Assembly (NCBI GenBank): GCA_030949605.1
Contig: JAUZSH010000012.1
Span: 1 to 43,386 of the forward strand
Reading direction: 5' to 3'
DNA: 43,386 nt
Source: Ghiorsea sp.
GTDB taxonomy: Bacteria > Pseudomonadota > Zetaproteobacteria > Mariprofundales > Mariprofundaceae
Part shown: positions 9,228 through 17,618 of the stretch, in pieces
How the letters are laid out: each line of letters opens with the position of its first letter
Position numbering within the stretch: position 1 is the stretch's first letter
Notes under the pieces: model-generated
What the model saw: only the letters and a program-made list of their open reading frames with translations
The model's database searches: none
What the model was told of the DNA's origin: nothing
Program-made: the position numbers and the translations under genes

Positions 9228-9994
9228 TAGACTTTGATCAACTTCTGGAAGGCTGTGTGCATATCACTGTTGCCGACCAACACATCACCTTGTTCAAGAT
9301 TAACTGTTTCACCATTTAGACCTGTGACCATGCCACCAGCTTCTTGAATGAGTAATATGCCTGCGGCAATGTCCCATGATTTCAAACCAGCTTCCCAATA
9401 GGCATCCATGCGACCAGCGGCAACATATGCCAAATCAAGGGCTGCAGAGCCACCACGGCGATAACCATCAGCTGCGCGCATACATTTATCCATGCGCTTT
9501 TGAAAGTCATCAATACCATCGCGTTGATAAGGGGGGAGACCCGATGCAAACAAAGCATTTTCAACATGTTGGCAGTCACTCACACGCATTCTACGGCGAT
9601 TAAGGAATGCACCCCCACCATTTTTAGCTTCAAAAGTTTCATCACGAATAGGGTCGTGAACCACGGCAAGCAAAGGCTTGCCTTTTTGCCATGCAGCAAT
9701 GGAGACTGCGAAATGGGGATAACCATGAATAAAGTTGGTCGTGCCATCGAGCGGGTCAATATACCATTGAATATCGGCATCTGCATTGATACGCGCAGAC
9801 TCTTCACCCACAATACCGTGATTGGGGTAATGTTTGCGAATTTCACGAATAATGATGTCTTCAGCTTGTTGATCGACTTCAGTAACAAAATCTCGATCTT
9901 GTTTTTGTTTGACTGAGTATGAATCTCTTTGTTCATAATGGCGGAGAATTAAATCTCCAGCGCGGCGGGCAGCGCGGACGGCAACGAATAACAT
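9227..9994 (-). CDS. suhB: Inositol-1-monophosphatase family protein
   Basis: This is a Mg-dependent sugar-phosphate phosphatase of the IMPase/SuhB family (255 residues). Metal-binding motifs are all present: GEES near residue 63, WYIDPLDGTTNFIHGYPHF near 78-96, and the C-terminal WDIAAGILLIQEAGG. The N-terminus MLFVAVRAARRAGDLI aligns with SuhB-type proteins. AGGAG lies about 9 bases before the ATG. It is the first gene of the suhB-zwf-gnd-pgl run, so it may be co-regulated with the oxidative pentose phosphate pathway. Whether the substrate is inositol phosphate or another sugar phosphate cannot be read from sequence. Confidence 0.9.
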   Translation of the reverse strand: MLFVAVRAARRAGDLILRHYEQRDSYSVKQKQDRDFVTEVDQQAEDIIIREIRKHYPNHGIVGEESARINADADIQWYIDPLDGTTNFIHGYPHFAVSIAAWQKGKPLLAVVHDPIRDETFEAKNGGGAFLNRRRMRVSDCQHVENALFASGLPPYQRDGIDDFQKRMDKCMRAADGYRRGGSAALDLAYVAAGRMDAYWEAGLKSWDIAAGILLIQEAGGMVTGLNGETVNLEQGDVLVGNSDMHTAFQKLIKV

Positions 9995-10153
9995 TTTCTA
10001 AACTCCTGACAGTAAAATTGGTGTATCCGATGCTTTTTTTGCGCGAACCAAGGCAAAAAATAAAACGGAATCAATCAATTTCCAATGGTTGTATGAAACT
10101 TAATTTTCAAAGAACTGCCGCAACCTAACATGTTGGGTAGCTTGGTCACTTAA

Positions 10154-10172
10154 TTACTAATGTTACGCAGTA
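10154..10172. repeat. Degenerate MITE terminus
   Basis: TTACTAATGTTACGCAGTA matches the first bases of the 309-bp elements (TAACTGATGTTACGCA) with a few changes. It runs directly into the insertion-sequence end fragment at 10171-10236. The 305-base spacer 9995-10299 contains no other gene that I can support. Confidence 0.45.
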
Positions 10173-10236
10173 GGGAGTTTTTTCAGGTTTTAAATAGTGG
10201 TCATTCAACTCGGATGAAGAGTTTTGCAATTACCTC
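10171..10236 (-). repeat. Insertion-sequence end fragment, second copy
   Basis: Read on the minus strand this begins GAGGTAATTGCAAAACTCTT and ends with AAAAAACTCCCTA. The same start, spacing and end occur on the plus strand at 18923-18993, directly upstream of a transposase remnant. The match is therefore the left end of the same insertion sequence, stranded here without its transposase, just upstream of miaB. Confidence 0.6.
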
Positions 10237-10299
10237 TACTATCCCCGATTGAGATATCATCATTTGCACAAAGCTGCGTCCCCTTTTAGTATTGCCAAA

Positions 10300-11670
10300 A
10301 TGCAAACCATCGAAACATCCAACAAGAAAGAAAAACGCCAAAGCCTAGATACCTTATTTATTCAAACTTATGGCTGTGCCATGAATGTTTATGACAGCTC
10401 CCGCATGAGTGATTTGATGCAAGAAGCCTATGGCTTACGCATTGTTGATACTCCAGCCGATGCGGATGTGATTCTGATGAACACCTGTTCGATTCGCGAG
10501 AATGCGGAAAATAAAGTGTATTCTGAATTGGGTCGCTACAAAAAAATAAAAGATAAACGCCCTGATTTAATTATTGGTGTGGGTGGCTGCGTGGGGCAAC
10601 AAGAAGGCGAACGCATCCAGCAGCGCGCACCGTATGTGGATATTGTATTTGGTCCGCAGACCTATCATCGCTTACCTGAGATGGTCAAAGAGATTCGCCG
10701 AGACCGTGTGCGTGTCACTGAAATAGATATGCCTGAAATTGAAAAGTTTGACCATTTGCCTAAACCTAAAGTGGAGGGTTTGACGGGTTATGTGACCATT
10801 ATGGAAGGCTGCGATAAGTTCTGTACCTTCTGTATTGTGCCTTACACTCGCGGCGCAGAAATATCGCGACCACCTGAAGATATTTTAGAAGAATGTCGCC
10901 AACTGATTGATGCAGGAGCCAAAGATATTTCACTGCTTGGGCAGAATGTGAATGCCTACCATTGCGAAGATGAAGATGGTGACACGGTTGGTTTTGCCGA
11001 GTTATTGCATTTGGTGGGTGATTTGGAGGGTATGCAAAGGTTGCGCTTTTCCACATCCCATCCTATGGAAATGACCACTGAACTGTGTGAAGCCTTTGCT
11101 GAAATTCCAACATTGATGCCATACCTTCACTTGCCCGTACAATCTGGCTCTGATGAGATTCTCAAAGCCATGCACCGAGGACACAAACGCGAAGATTATT
11201 TCAAAGCCATTGATGAACTGCGTTTGCATACACCTGATATTGCGTTGTCATCTGATTTTATTGTGGGTTTCCCAGGCGAAACGGAAGAAGACTTTGAGAT
11301 GACTTTGGACTTGGTTCGTCAAGTTGGTTACGACTCTGCCTTTTCATTCAAATACTCACCGCGCCCTGGCACACCAGCCTCCAAAGCAGAAGATGATGTG
11401 CCAGAAGATGTCAAAGATGAAAGGTTGCAACGCTTATTAAGCTTGTTGCGCAAACAATCACGCCAACGCATGGAGCAGCAAGTGGGAAAAACATTGGATG
11501 TATTGATTGAAGGAAAAAGTAAGAATGATGGTGATTTACGAGGACGAACGCCTGATTTTCGTATCGTTCACTTTAAAGGAAACCCACGTTTGATTGGTAA
11601 AACCATGCCTATCCATATCACAGAGGCCTATAATATGTCGTTGCGTGGCGAGTTAATCATTGAAGATTAA
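10300..11670 (+). CDS. miaB: tRNA-2-methylthio-N6-isopentenyladenosine synthase
   Basis: MiaB is a radical-SAM methylthiotransferase that adds a methylthio group to isopentenyl-A37 of tRNA. The N-terminal MTTase domain has its cluster cysteines in IQTYGCAMNVYDSSRM, MNTCSIRENAENKVYSELG and VGGCVGQQEG. The radical-SAM motif is EGCDKFCTFCIVPYTRG (CxxxCxxC), followed by LLGQNVNAY, and a C-terminal TRAM domain. I place the start at ATG 10300 (MQTIETSNKKEK); an in-frame TTG at 10249 would add 17 unlikely residues without a ribosome site, although the Shine-Dalgarno at 10300 is also poor. It heads miaB-phoH-ybeY-corC. Confidence 0.95.
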   Translation: MQTIETSNKKEKRQSLDTLFIQTYGCAMNVYDSSRMSDLMQEAYGLRIVDTPADADVILMNTCSIRENAENKVYSELGRYKKIKDKRPDLIIGVGGCVGQQEGERIQQRAPYVDIVFGPQTYHRLPEMVKEIRRDRVRVTEIDMPEIEKFDHLPKPKVEGLTGYVTIMEGCDKFCTFCIVPYTRGAEISRPPEDILEECRQLIDAGAKDISLLGQNVNAYHCEDEDGDTVGFAELLHLVGDLEGMQRLRFSTSHPMEMTTELCEAFAEIPTLMPYLHLPVQSGSDEILKAMHRGHKREDYFKAIDELRLHTPDIALSSDFIVGFPGETEEDFEMTLDLVRQVGYDSAFSFKYSPRPGTPASKAEDDVPEDVKDERLQRLLSLLRKQSRQRMEQQVGKTLDVLIEGKSKNDGDLRGRTPDFRIVHFKGNPRLIGKTMPIHITEAYNMSLRGELIIED

Positions 11671-12616
11671 AGAACCTGTCTTATTTGAGTGTGCCGAGCT
11701 GAATTCGGCAGAATTGGCATTATTTTGTGGTGCAGACAACCTGCATATCCAAAAAATTGAAGCAACTTTTTCTGTCACCCTGCGTGGGCAAATGGGCAAG
11801 TGGTTTATTCTGGGTGAGCAGGCTGAAAGTGCTGTGTTGGTACTTGAAGAATTGAAGCAAAACATTAAACGTGGAAGCATAGAGAAGCAGAGTGTGGACG
11901 ATATGCTGCGCGAATTTCGGAGTGGTGATATGACCCATGAAACATACGATGAAAAAATGAATGCCATCGTATTATCGGCAGGTCGGCGTAACATTCAAGG
12001 AAAAACACCCAATCAACGTAAGTATTTACAATTTATTGCAGATAAAACCTTAACCATTGGTGTTGGCCCTGCGGGTTGTGGTAAGACATACTTAGCAGTC
12101 GCACATGCCGTAGTTGCCCTGCAAAGCCAACAAGTTGAAAAGATTATTTTAACCCGACCTGCGGTAGAAGCGGGTGAGAACCTTGGTTTTTTACCTGGCG
12201 ACCTGCAACAAAAAGTTGACCCTTATTTGCGCCCTTTGTTTGATGCGCTTTCGGATATGATTGGTGCTGAGAAAATGGCTGCCATGATGGAGCAAGGTGT
12301 GATTGAAATTGCGCCATTGGCATATATGCGCGGGCGAACCTTGAATGATGCCTTTGTTATTCTCGATGAAGCACAAAACACCACCAAAGCACAAATGAAA
12401 ATGTTTCTCACACGGCTTGGTTTCGGTTCTAAAATGGTAGTCACAGGTGATGTTACCCAAGTGGACTTGCCCAACATCAAAGACAGTGGCCTGCTTCATG
12501 CATTAACCGTACTGCAAGGTGTGCATGATATTGGTGTGTGCAAGTTGAGCAGTGAAGATGTGATTCGACATCGCTTGGTGGAAAGTATCGTTAAAGCATA
12601 TGATAAACATGATTGA
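11660..12616 (+). CDS. ybeZ: PhoH-like ATPase (YbeZ)
   Basis: This is a 318-residue PhoH-family P-loop ATPase, usually encoded beside YbeY and linked to ribosome and RNA metabolism. An N-terminal KH-like segment (about residues 10-85) precedes the ATPase core. Walker A is GVGPAGCGKTYLAVAHA near residue 136, followed by LTRPAVEAGENLGFLPGDLQ, with Walker B AFVILDEAQNTT near 235 and VVTGDVTQVDLP. The best start is TTG 11660, overlapping the miaB end by 11 bases, because the N-terminal domain aligns from there and no ATG is near. It overlaps ybeY by 17 bases at the other end. Confidence 0.93.
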   Translation: MKIKEPVLFECAELNSAELALFCGADNLHIQKIEATFSVTLRGQMGKWFILGEQAESAVLVLEELKQNIKRGSIEKQSVDDMLREFRSGDMTHETYDEKMNAIVLSAGRRNIQGKTPNQRKYLQFIADKTLTIGVGPAGCGKTYLAVAHAVVALQSQQVEKIILTRPAVEAGENLGFLPGDLQQKVDPYLRPLFDALSDMIGAEKMAAMMEQGVIEIAPLAYMRGRTLNDAFVILDEAQNTTKAQMKMFLTRLGFGSKMVVTGDVTQVDLPNIKDSGLLHALTVLQGVHDIGVCKLSSEDVIRHRLVESIVKAYDKHD

Positions 12617-13067
12617 AGTGATGGTGGATGAAGGTATTCAAGCCTCATTTTCGCAAAGCATGTTAGAAAAGACGGTTGCAATAAGCTGCTTTGAAGCAAA
12701 AAACATTCAACAACCATCTGTTTGCATTCGTTTTTCATCCAATGAAGCGGTGCAGCAATTGAACGCACAATGGCGCAACCAAGATAAAGTCACTGATGTG
12801 TTATCGTTTCCCATGCAAGAAGCTGAAGCGTTGGATAGCGATGAAAGCTTGGGTGATATGATTTTAGCCATGCCTTTTGTGCGCGATGAAGCCCAACGCT
12901 TGGCAGTGGCAGAAGATGCCCACATCTATCATTTGATTGCACACAGTACACTTCATTTGCTGGGCTATGACCATATATTGGATGCTGATACCGAAAACAT
13001 GCAACGCTTAGAGAATAATATTCTGATGAAATTAGGCTTGCACAAACCATACCCTGAGTGGGATTAA
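12600..13067 (+). CDS. ybeY: Endoribonuclease / rRNA maturation factor YbeY
   Basis: YbeY is a zinc metalloprotein needed for 16S rRNA 3' processing and ribosome quality control. The metal-binding signature HLIAHSTLHLLGYDH (HxxxHxxxxxH) lies near residues 117-131, and VTDVLSFP near residue 64 is the second family motif. Length, 155 residues, is normal. Two ATGs are possible, 12600 (MINMIEV) and 12609 (MIEVMV); both overlap phoH. It is followed without a gap by corC. Confidence 0.94.
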   Translation: MINMIEVMVDEGIQASFSQSMLEKTVAISCFEAKNIQQPSVCIRFSSNEAVQQLNAQWRNQDKVTDVLSFPMQEAEALDSDESLGDMILAMPFVRDEAQRLAVAEDAHIYHLIAHSTLHLLGYDHILDADTENMQRLENNILMKLGLHKPYPEWD

Positions 13068-13862
13068 ATGTCTGAATTTAAAGATAATATTAGAAAAAAA
13101 TTACTGCGCTGGCTTCGCCCTGGCGAAAGCGAAAAAGAACTGCTGCAGATTGTACAAAATGCACCGTTCATTCGCTCGGATGAACAGCGACGTATGTTGA
13201 TTCAAGCGGTAGAGTTTCATGATACACGGGTGCGCGAAATCATGACTCCGCGTTCAGATGTTACCTACATTGATATTGGTATTTCTGATGAAGACTTGGA
13301 AAAAGAAATTTTAAATGCCACCGTGACGAGATTACCCGTGGTTGACGGCGACCTTGACCATATCGTAGGTGTGGTTCATCTGTGGGATTTGTTTGCCAAG
13401 AAAATCAAAAAAGAACCGATTATACTCAAAGATATGTTGCGCCCATGTCAACAAATATCTGAATTGCAACGGGTGTCTGGATTGCTATCGGAGATGAAAG
13501 AAGGCAGTCATATTGCGATTGTTCAAGATGAATTTGGTGGCACCGCAGGTATTGTGACTTTATCTGATTTACTCGAAGAAATTGTGGGTTTGATTGCAGA
13601 AGACCACTCTGAAGAAGCTTCTGAAATTAAACAAACCCAAGATGGAAAGTTTGATGTGGTGGCGCGGGCACATATCGAAGAATTGGCAGAAGCGATGGGT
13701 AAAGATTTACCTGAAGGCGGCTTTGATACGGTCGCGGGTTTAATCGTACATGAGCTTGGGCGGATTCCTTTGCGGGGAGAGCGTGTACATGTGGCAGGCT
13801 TGGATGTTGTGATTGTTGAGGCAGATCCAAGGCGTATTGTTCGTGTACTCATCACACCCTAA
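13068..13862 (+). CDS. corC: CorC/YbeX-type CBS domain protein
   Basis: This 264-residue soluble protein of the CorC/HlyC family is linked to magnesium/cobalt efflux or ribosome function. A CBS pair occupies about residues 55-185 (VREIMTPRSDVTYIDI, TRLPVVDGDLDHIVGVVHLWDL, HIAIVQDEFGGTAGIVTLSDLLEEIVG). A CorC_HlyC (transporter-associated) domain follows at about 200-262, with AHIEELAEAM, TVAGLIVHELGRIPLRGE and RRIVRVLI. It lacks the membrane DUF21 domain, as does E. coli YbeX. Its ATG directly follows the ybeY stop. Confidence 0.93.
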   Translation: MSEFKDNIRKKLLRWLRPGESEKELLQIVQNAPFIRSDEQRRMLIQAVEFHDTRVREIMTPRSDVTYIDIGISDEDLEKEILNATVTRLPVVDGDLDHIVGVVHLWDLFAKKIKKEPIILKDMLRPCQQISELQRVSGLLSEMKEGSHIAIVQDEFGGTAGIVTLSDLLEEIVGLIAEDHSEEASEIKQTQDGKFDVVARAHIEELAEAMGKDLPEGGFDTVAGLIVHELGRIPLRGERVHVAGLDVVIVEADPRRIVRVLITP

Positions 13863-13870
13863 TCTTTAAT

Positions 13871-14575
13871 ATGGAAGATTTAAGCCTACTCGAAACCATG
13901 ATGAGTATTATGGCGGCATGGCTGTTGTTGGTGGGGGTGAGCTACTGGGCGCATCGCCAATCTTTGGGTTTATCCAAGTCTATTCTGATTTCCTCGGTGC
14001 GCGCTCCAGTGCAATTATTATTGCTAGCCTTGGTATTACACTGGTTATTTGATATTCGTTCGCATTGGGGGCAAGCGGCTGTGATTTTAGCCTTTGCCAT
14101 TTTTGCAGGATACAATGCGGCATCGTTTCACACCCGCTTTCAACATGCTTGGATTGCGTCAACGGTGGGTTTGATGGCAGCGTGCGCGGTGACTTTGCCG
14201 TGGTTGGTTTTTGTAGGTGCATTTGAAGATACATCGCGGGCGATTATTCCTTTAGGAAGCATGATTGTTGCCAATGGTATGAATGCAGTTTCTATTATGT
14301 ATGAACGTTTAAAACCTGTGAATGGGCAACAAGCTGCTACCGTGAAAGAGGGTTTGCACACCGCCATGATTTCACCGATTAACACACTCAAAGTGGTTGG
14401 TTTGGTGCATATGCCAGGTATATTTGTCGGCATGATTTTAGCAGGAAGCACGGTATTTGCCGCTGCATCTGCGCAACTGGTGGTATTGTATATGATTGTC
14501 GCATCAAGTTTTACAGCATGTGTGGTCAGCTTTTTGTTGGTCAAACATCTACACAAAGGGGTGGTGGGGTCTTAA
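13871..14575 (+). CDS. fetB: FetB/UPF0014-type ABC transporter permease
   Basis: This integral membrane protein of 234 residues has about 6-7 hydrophobic segments. It resembles FetB (YbbM, UPF0014), the permease of the FetAB iron-export ABC system. Family-like text includes SILISSVRAPVQLLLLALVL, IPLGSMIVANGMNAVSI, a helical region ERLKPVNGQQAATVKEGL, and VHMPGIFVGMILAGSTVFAAASAQLVV. The partner ATPase FetA is not encoded in this window. It begins 8 bases after corC and abuts purN, occupying the place where many proteobacteria have lnt. It is slightly shorter than the usual 250-260 residues. The substrate is inferred from the family. Confidence 0.82.
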   Translation: MEDLSLLETMMSIMAAWLLLVGVSYWAHRQSLGLSKSILISSVRAPVQLLLLALVLHWLFDIRSHWGQAAVILAFAIFAGYNAASFHTRFQHAWIASTVGLMAACAVTLPWLVFVGAFEDTSRAIIPLGSMIVANGMNAVSIMYERLKPVNGQQAATVKEGLHTAMISPINTLKVVGLVHMPGIFVGMILAGSTVFAAASAQLVVLYMIVASSFTACVVSFLLVKHLHKGVVGS

Positions 14576-15151
14576 GTGAAAAACAATAAAATAGCAGTGA
14601 TGGCATCGGGTAACGGCAGTAATTTAAAAGTGATTTTAAAGGCGATTGCCAAGGGCGAATGTGCTGCGCAAGTCGAAGTGGTGATTTGTAACAAAGCGGA
14701 TGCCAAAGCTTTGAACATTGCCAAAGGTGCTGGTGTATCACATGTGTACTTCATGAACCCTAAAGATTATGAAGACCGTGAAGCCTATGATATTGCATGT
14801 GCTGAGATTATTCAGTCGGCTGGTTGTGTGTTGATTGTGCTAGCAGGATATATGCGTATTTTATCAGCTTCCTTTATCCACGCTTTCCCCAAGAAAATCA
14901 TCAATATTCACCCATCATTATTGCCTGCATTTAAAGGCGCTGATGCTGTGGGCGAAGCCCTTAAAGCTGGTGTAAAAGTCTCGGGATGCACCGTGCATTA
15001 TGTAACAGAAGCATTGGATAGTGGTCAAATTCTTGCGCAGGCTTGTGTGCCAGTTCTTGCTGATGATGATTGGCACGCATTGCATCAACGTATTCAGACA
15101 CAGGAACATATCATTTATATTGAAGTCATCAATAGCATTTTAAATAACTGA
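14576..15151 (+). CDS. purN: Phosphoribosylglycinamide formyltransferase
   Basis: PurN uses 10-formyl-THF to formylate GAR in purine synthesis. The N-terminal loop reads IAVMASGNGSNLKVIL, the catalytic region INIHPSLLPAFKGADAVGEAL, followed by KVSGCTVHYVTEALDSGQIL, with the catalytic Asn-His-Asp set in NIHP and LDSG. The GTG start directly follows the fetB stop. The last codons and the TGA stop (15149-15151) are supplied by the 309-bp repeat that begins at 15145. The protein ends ...EVINSILNN at 191 residues, short of the usual 200-215, so the original C-terminus was probably trimmed without touching the catalytic core. Confidence 0.92.
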   Translation: MKNNKIAVMASGNGSNLKVILKAIAKGECAAQVEVVICNKADAKALNIAKGAGVSHVYFMNPKDYEDREAYDIACAEIIQSAGCVLIVLAGYMRILSASFIHAFPKKIINIHPSLLPAFKGADAVGEALKAGVKVSGCTVHYVTEALDSGQILAQACVPVLADDDWHALHQRIQTQEHIIYIEVINSILNN

Positions 15152-15453
15152 TGTTACGCACTTTGTTGAGAAAGAATGACACCATTCTCATTTGTAGCGC
15201 GTAGATTTCAGTTTTACCTTTATTCGTTAAAATGAACGGTAATACAGCAATCTAAATATAGGAAGTGGGGCTTTAGCCCCGCATGAGAAGCATCATCATG
15301 CATGCGCGACTGACACCCCAGGGTGCTTTCTCAGGCTTACGCCTTCACCTTGAGTCGCACTTCCTCAATCATGACTTTCTGCCATATATTTTCTCGTTCC
15401 TGTATTCTTGCGTGGAAATGACGAATTTTAGCCCGACTGTGTAACATCAGTTA
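15145..15453. repeat. MITE-like element, copy 2 (309 bp, inverted)
   Basis: This is the same 309-bp unit as at 409-717 in opposite orientation. It begins TAACTGATGTTACGCACTTT and ends GTGTAACATCAGTTA, so the ends form a 16-bp inverted repeat with one mismatch. The internal hairpin is GGGGCTTTAGCCCC. Its first seven bases complete the 3' end of purN, including the stop. No ORF is present. The spacer from here to the next gene (15454-15589) holds only a short hairpin (TAGCC near 15502 with GGGCTA near 15517). Confidence 0.82.
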
Positions 15454-15589
15454 AATAAAACAATCGTTACCTCACTTAAGACAGACTCAAAATAGAAGGG
15501 TAGCCTGAATAATACGGGCTAGGTGAGACACCAACTTGGATATTCGCATCATTTGTGCAAAGCTTGAAGCTTGATAAGGGAGTTAAGCT

Positions 15590-16393
15590 ATGCAACGTGA
15601 AATCTTTGTTTATGATATTGAAACCGTACCTGATGCCGATGCCACACGCCGTTTACTCGGTCAGCAAGACATGGATGATTTTGAAGCCCGTGATGCTTTA
15701 TCCGCTTATTTTTTAGAGAAAACAAACGGTAAAAATGATTTTCCAAGGCAGCCCTTTCATCAAATTGTCGCTATCAGTTATGTCCACCTCACCCGCGAAA
15801 TAGGCAAAGAAGGTAGTGAACTTGCTATCAAACGTATTGCCACAGGTGGTACAGCCGATTCCAGCGAAGAAGAGATGTTGCAAGGATTTTTCAACATCAT
15901 TGAGTCTCGCGCCCCACAGTTGGTCAGCTTTAATGGCAGAGGTTTCGATATGCCTGTGCTTAAATATCGCGCCATGGTGCATGGTTTATCTTGCCCAAGG
16001 TGGTTTAAAGAAGGCGATAAATGGAACAACTACGAAACCCGCTATTCACACAATTATCACCTCGATTTACTCGAAGTATTGTCTGATTTTGGCGCATCCG
16101 CTCGCTGCTCCATGCACGAAGTCGCTACGACATTTGGCATTCCTGGTAAACTGGACACAGCAGGTGATGATGTGCGAGGCATGTTTGAAGGTGGTGAAAT
16201 TAATGCGATTCGCAACTATTGCGAAACTGATGTCTGCACCACGGCTTTAATTATGTTTCGTTGGATGTTGTTCAAAGGTGAACTCTCCGAAGGAGCCTAT
16301 GCGCGTGCTATTCTTGGTATGCGTAACTACCTTGAATCTGAAGCCGAGCAACGCCCTCATTTTGCTGAGTTCTTAACAGCATGGCATGATTAA
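15590..16393 (+). CDS. Predicted 3'-5' exonuclease related to PolB exonuclease domain
   Basis: The 267-residue protein is a DEDDy-type exonuclease of the family related to the proofreading domain of PolB polymerases. Exo I is VYDIETVPDAD (Asp and Glu near residues 8-10), Exo II is LVSFNGRGFDMPVLKYRA near residue 115, and Exo III is NAIRNYCETDVCTTALI near residue 210 (Tyr and Asp four apart). Polymerase and accessory domains are absent. AGGGAG precedes the ATG. It is monocistronic, isolated by a repeat upstream and a possible hairpin downstream. A role in DNA or RNA 3'-end trimming is inferred from the family; no specific substrate is known to me. Confidence 0.87.
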   Translation: MQREIFVYDIETVPDADATRRLLGQQDMDDFEARDALSAYFLEKTNGKNDFPRQPFHQIVAISYVHLTREIGKEGSELAIKRIATGGTADSSEEEMLQGFFNIIESRAPQLVSFNGRGFDMPVLKYRAMVHGLSCPRWFKEGDKWNNYETRYSHNYHLDLLEVLSDFGASARCSMHEVATTFGIPGKLDTAGDDVRGMFEGGEINAIRNYCETDVCTTALIMFRWMLFKGELSEGAYARAILGMRNYLESEAEQRPHFAEFLTAWHD

Positions 16394-16406
16394 TGACTCT
16401 AAAAGG

Positions 16407-16438
16407 GTGGAAAAGGGGTCGGATTCCTTTTTATCCAC
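16407..16438 (+). terminator. Possible hairpin after the exonuclease gene
   Basis: GTGGAAAAGG and CCTTTTTATCCAC are partly complementary across a short loop, with the T run inside the second arm. It lies just after the stop codon at 16393. The pairing is imperfect. The rest of the spacer to 16619 shows nothing else. Confidence 0.3.
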
Positions 16439-16619
16439 ACCACAGAATTAATTGGATTAAACTCAAGAAGTCATAAACTATTGAAATAATATCATGTTGT
16501 CAGCCGCATAAAGTGCAAAGATTTTACTCGGATGACCACAAAAGTCTTGCACATAACTGGAAACTGATGTGGTTATTTTCATAGGACGCAACGCTTACGC
16601 CATACTTTTTGAGTAAGCT

Positions 16620-17489
16620 CTAATTGCAGAATTCAGGTGTGGCATATGCAAATACAAAAGCTGTCTTTGTTAATGATGTTGTAGATACCCAGTGCGGCAT
16701 ATTTTGCATGATCTCAAAAATAGCCAAGGCTCGTTGCGTTACATTGTCAGAGTAGTTTTCATTGGTATCTTTATATTTGAATGATATTTCGGCAACAACT
16801 GGCGTGGTTGAGGTGTTTGTATCATACCAAAGCGTAAGGGAAAACTTGGCTTTTAACTTACCCAAATCAACGGATACACCTTTGTATACTTTTTCCGATA
16901 TAATGAGATTGTTCACCAACGCAATAGGCTCCTTTGGGTTGAACCCATAAGTAAGCAAGCCCTGATACAAACCGATAGGATCATTCATATCATTTAAATT
17001 TTTTCCAGCACCTATGCTTTGCGAGGTTGAATGAGAGTATTTTGAAATGAAGGGAGGGCTAATATCTTCTTCAAACTTTGTGACGGGATTGCGATTTGCA
17101 TCACCTTGCATGTTTTTATGCCCTGAAATAAAACGATCGTATGACCTGTATTTTAAAGTCACCTCACGCAAATTGTTTTCGACACGCTCACGAAAACTAT
17201 AACCCTTATTTCTTAATACGCAGCTAGATGGTGTATCATAAAACTTTACGGTACGTTGTTTTTTTAAACGAAATAGACCATTGGTTTCACGGTTAATCGT
17301 GCCACTTTGAAGGAGAGTATGAAGTTCATTCCAATAGTTGCTGATAGCAATTTTAGGGGTTGCGCCATTAAACAAGGCAGGATTCAGCATAAGCTTGTAT
17401 TCACGTGAACCGACAGCTGGTGTGGCATGGCTAAGTGTCGTGAAAAATATTGTGCATAGAATGCTTGTTAGCATGATACATTGTTTCAT
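16620..17489 (-). CDS. Exported protein with CYTH-like domain, function unknown
   Basis: I do not recognise a named gene. The start at ATG 17489 follows AAGGAG, giving 289 residues; a longer frame back to 17600 lacks a ribosome site. Residues 1-22 are a signal peptide (MKQCIMLTSILCTIFFTTLSHA). The mature part opens with SREYKLMLNP and continues with TVKFYDTPSSCVLRNKGYSFRER and REVTLKYRSYDR, which resembles the ExExK / tyrosine-Asp-Thr-Pro / basic-strand order of CYTH (triphosphate tunnel) proteins. A later KAKFSLTLWYDT and VAEISFKYK fit further tunnel strands. A periplasmic CYTH-like binding or hydrolase role is inference. It is monocistronic. Confidence 0.6.
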   Translation of the reverse strand: MKQCIMLTSILCTIFFTTLSHATPAVGSREYKLMLNPALFNGATPKIAISNYWNELHTLLQSGTINRETNGLFRLKKQRTVKFYDTPSSCVLRNKGYSFRERVENNLREVTLKYRSYDRFISGHKNMQGDANRNPVTKFEEDISPPFISKYSHSTSQSIGAGKNLNDMNDPIGLYQGLLTYGFNPKEPIALVNNLIISEKVYKGVSVDLGKLKAKFSLTLWYDTNTSTTPVVAEISFKYKDTNENYSDNVTQRALAIFEIMQNMPHWVSTTSLTKTAFVFAYATPEFCN

Positions 17490-17618
17490 TTGATGACTCC
17501 TTTTCGTTCCTATGCTCCAGAGTGAGCATGCATATTTCCCATACCGTATATATTCCCCCCCGAAGAAGGTAAGCGCGAGAAAAATGTAGCTCAAGCACAT
17601 TTGAAATGACCCGTTTTT

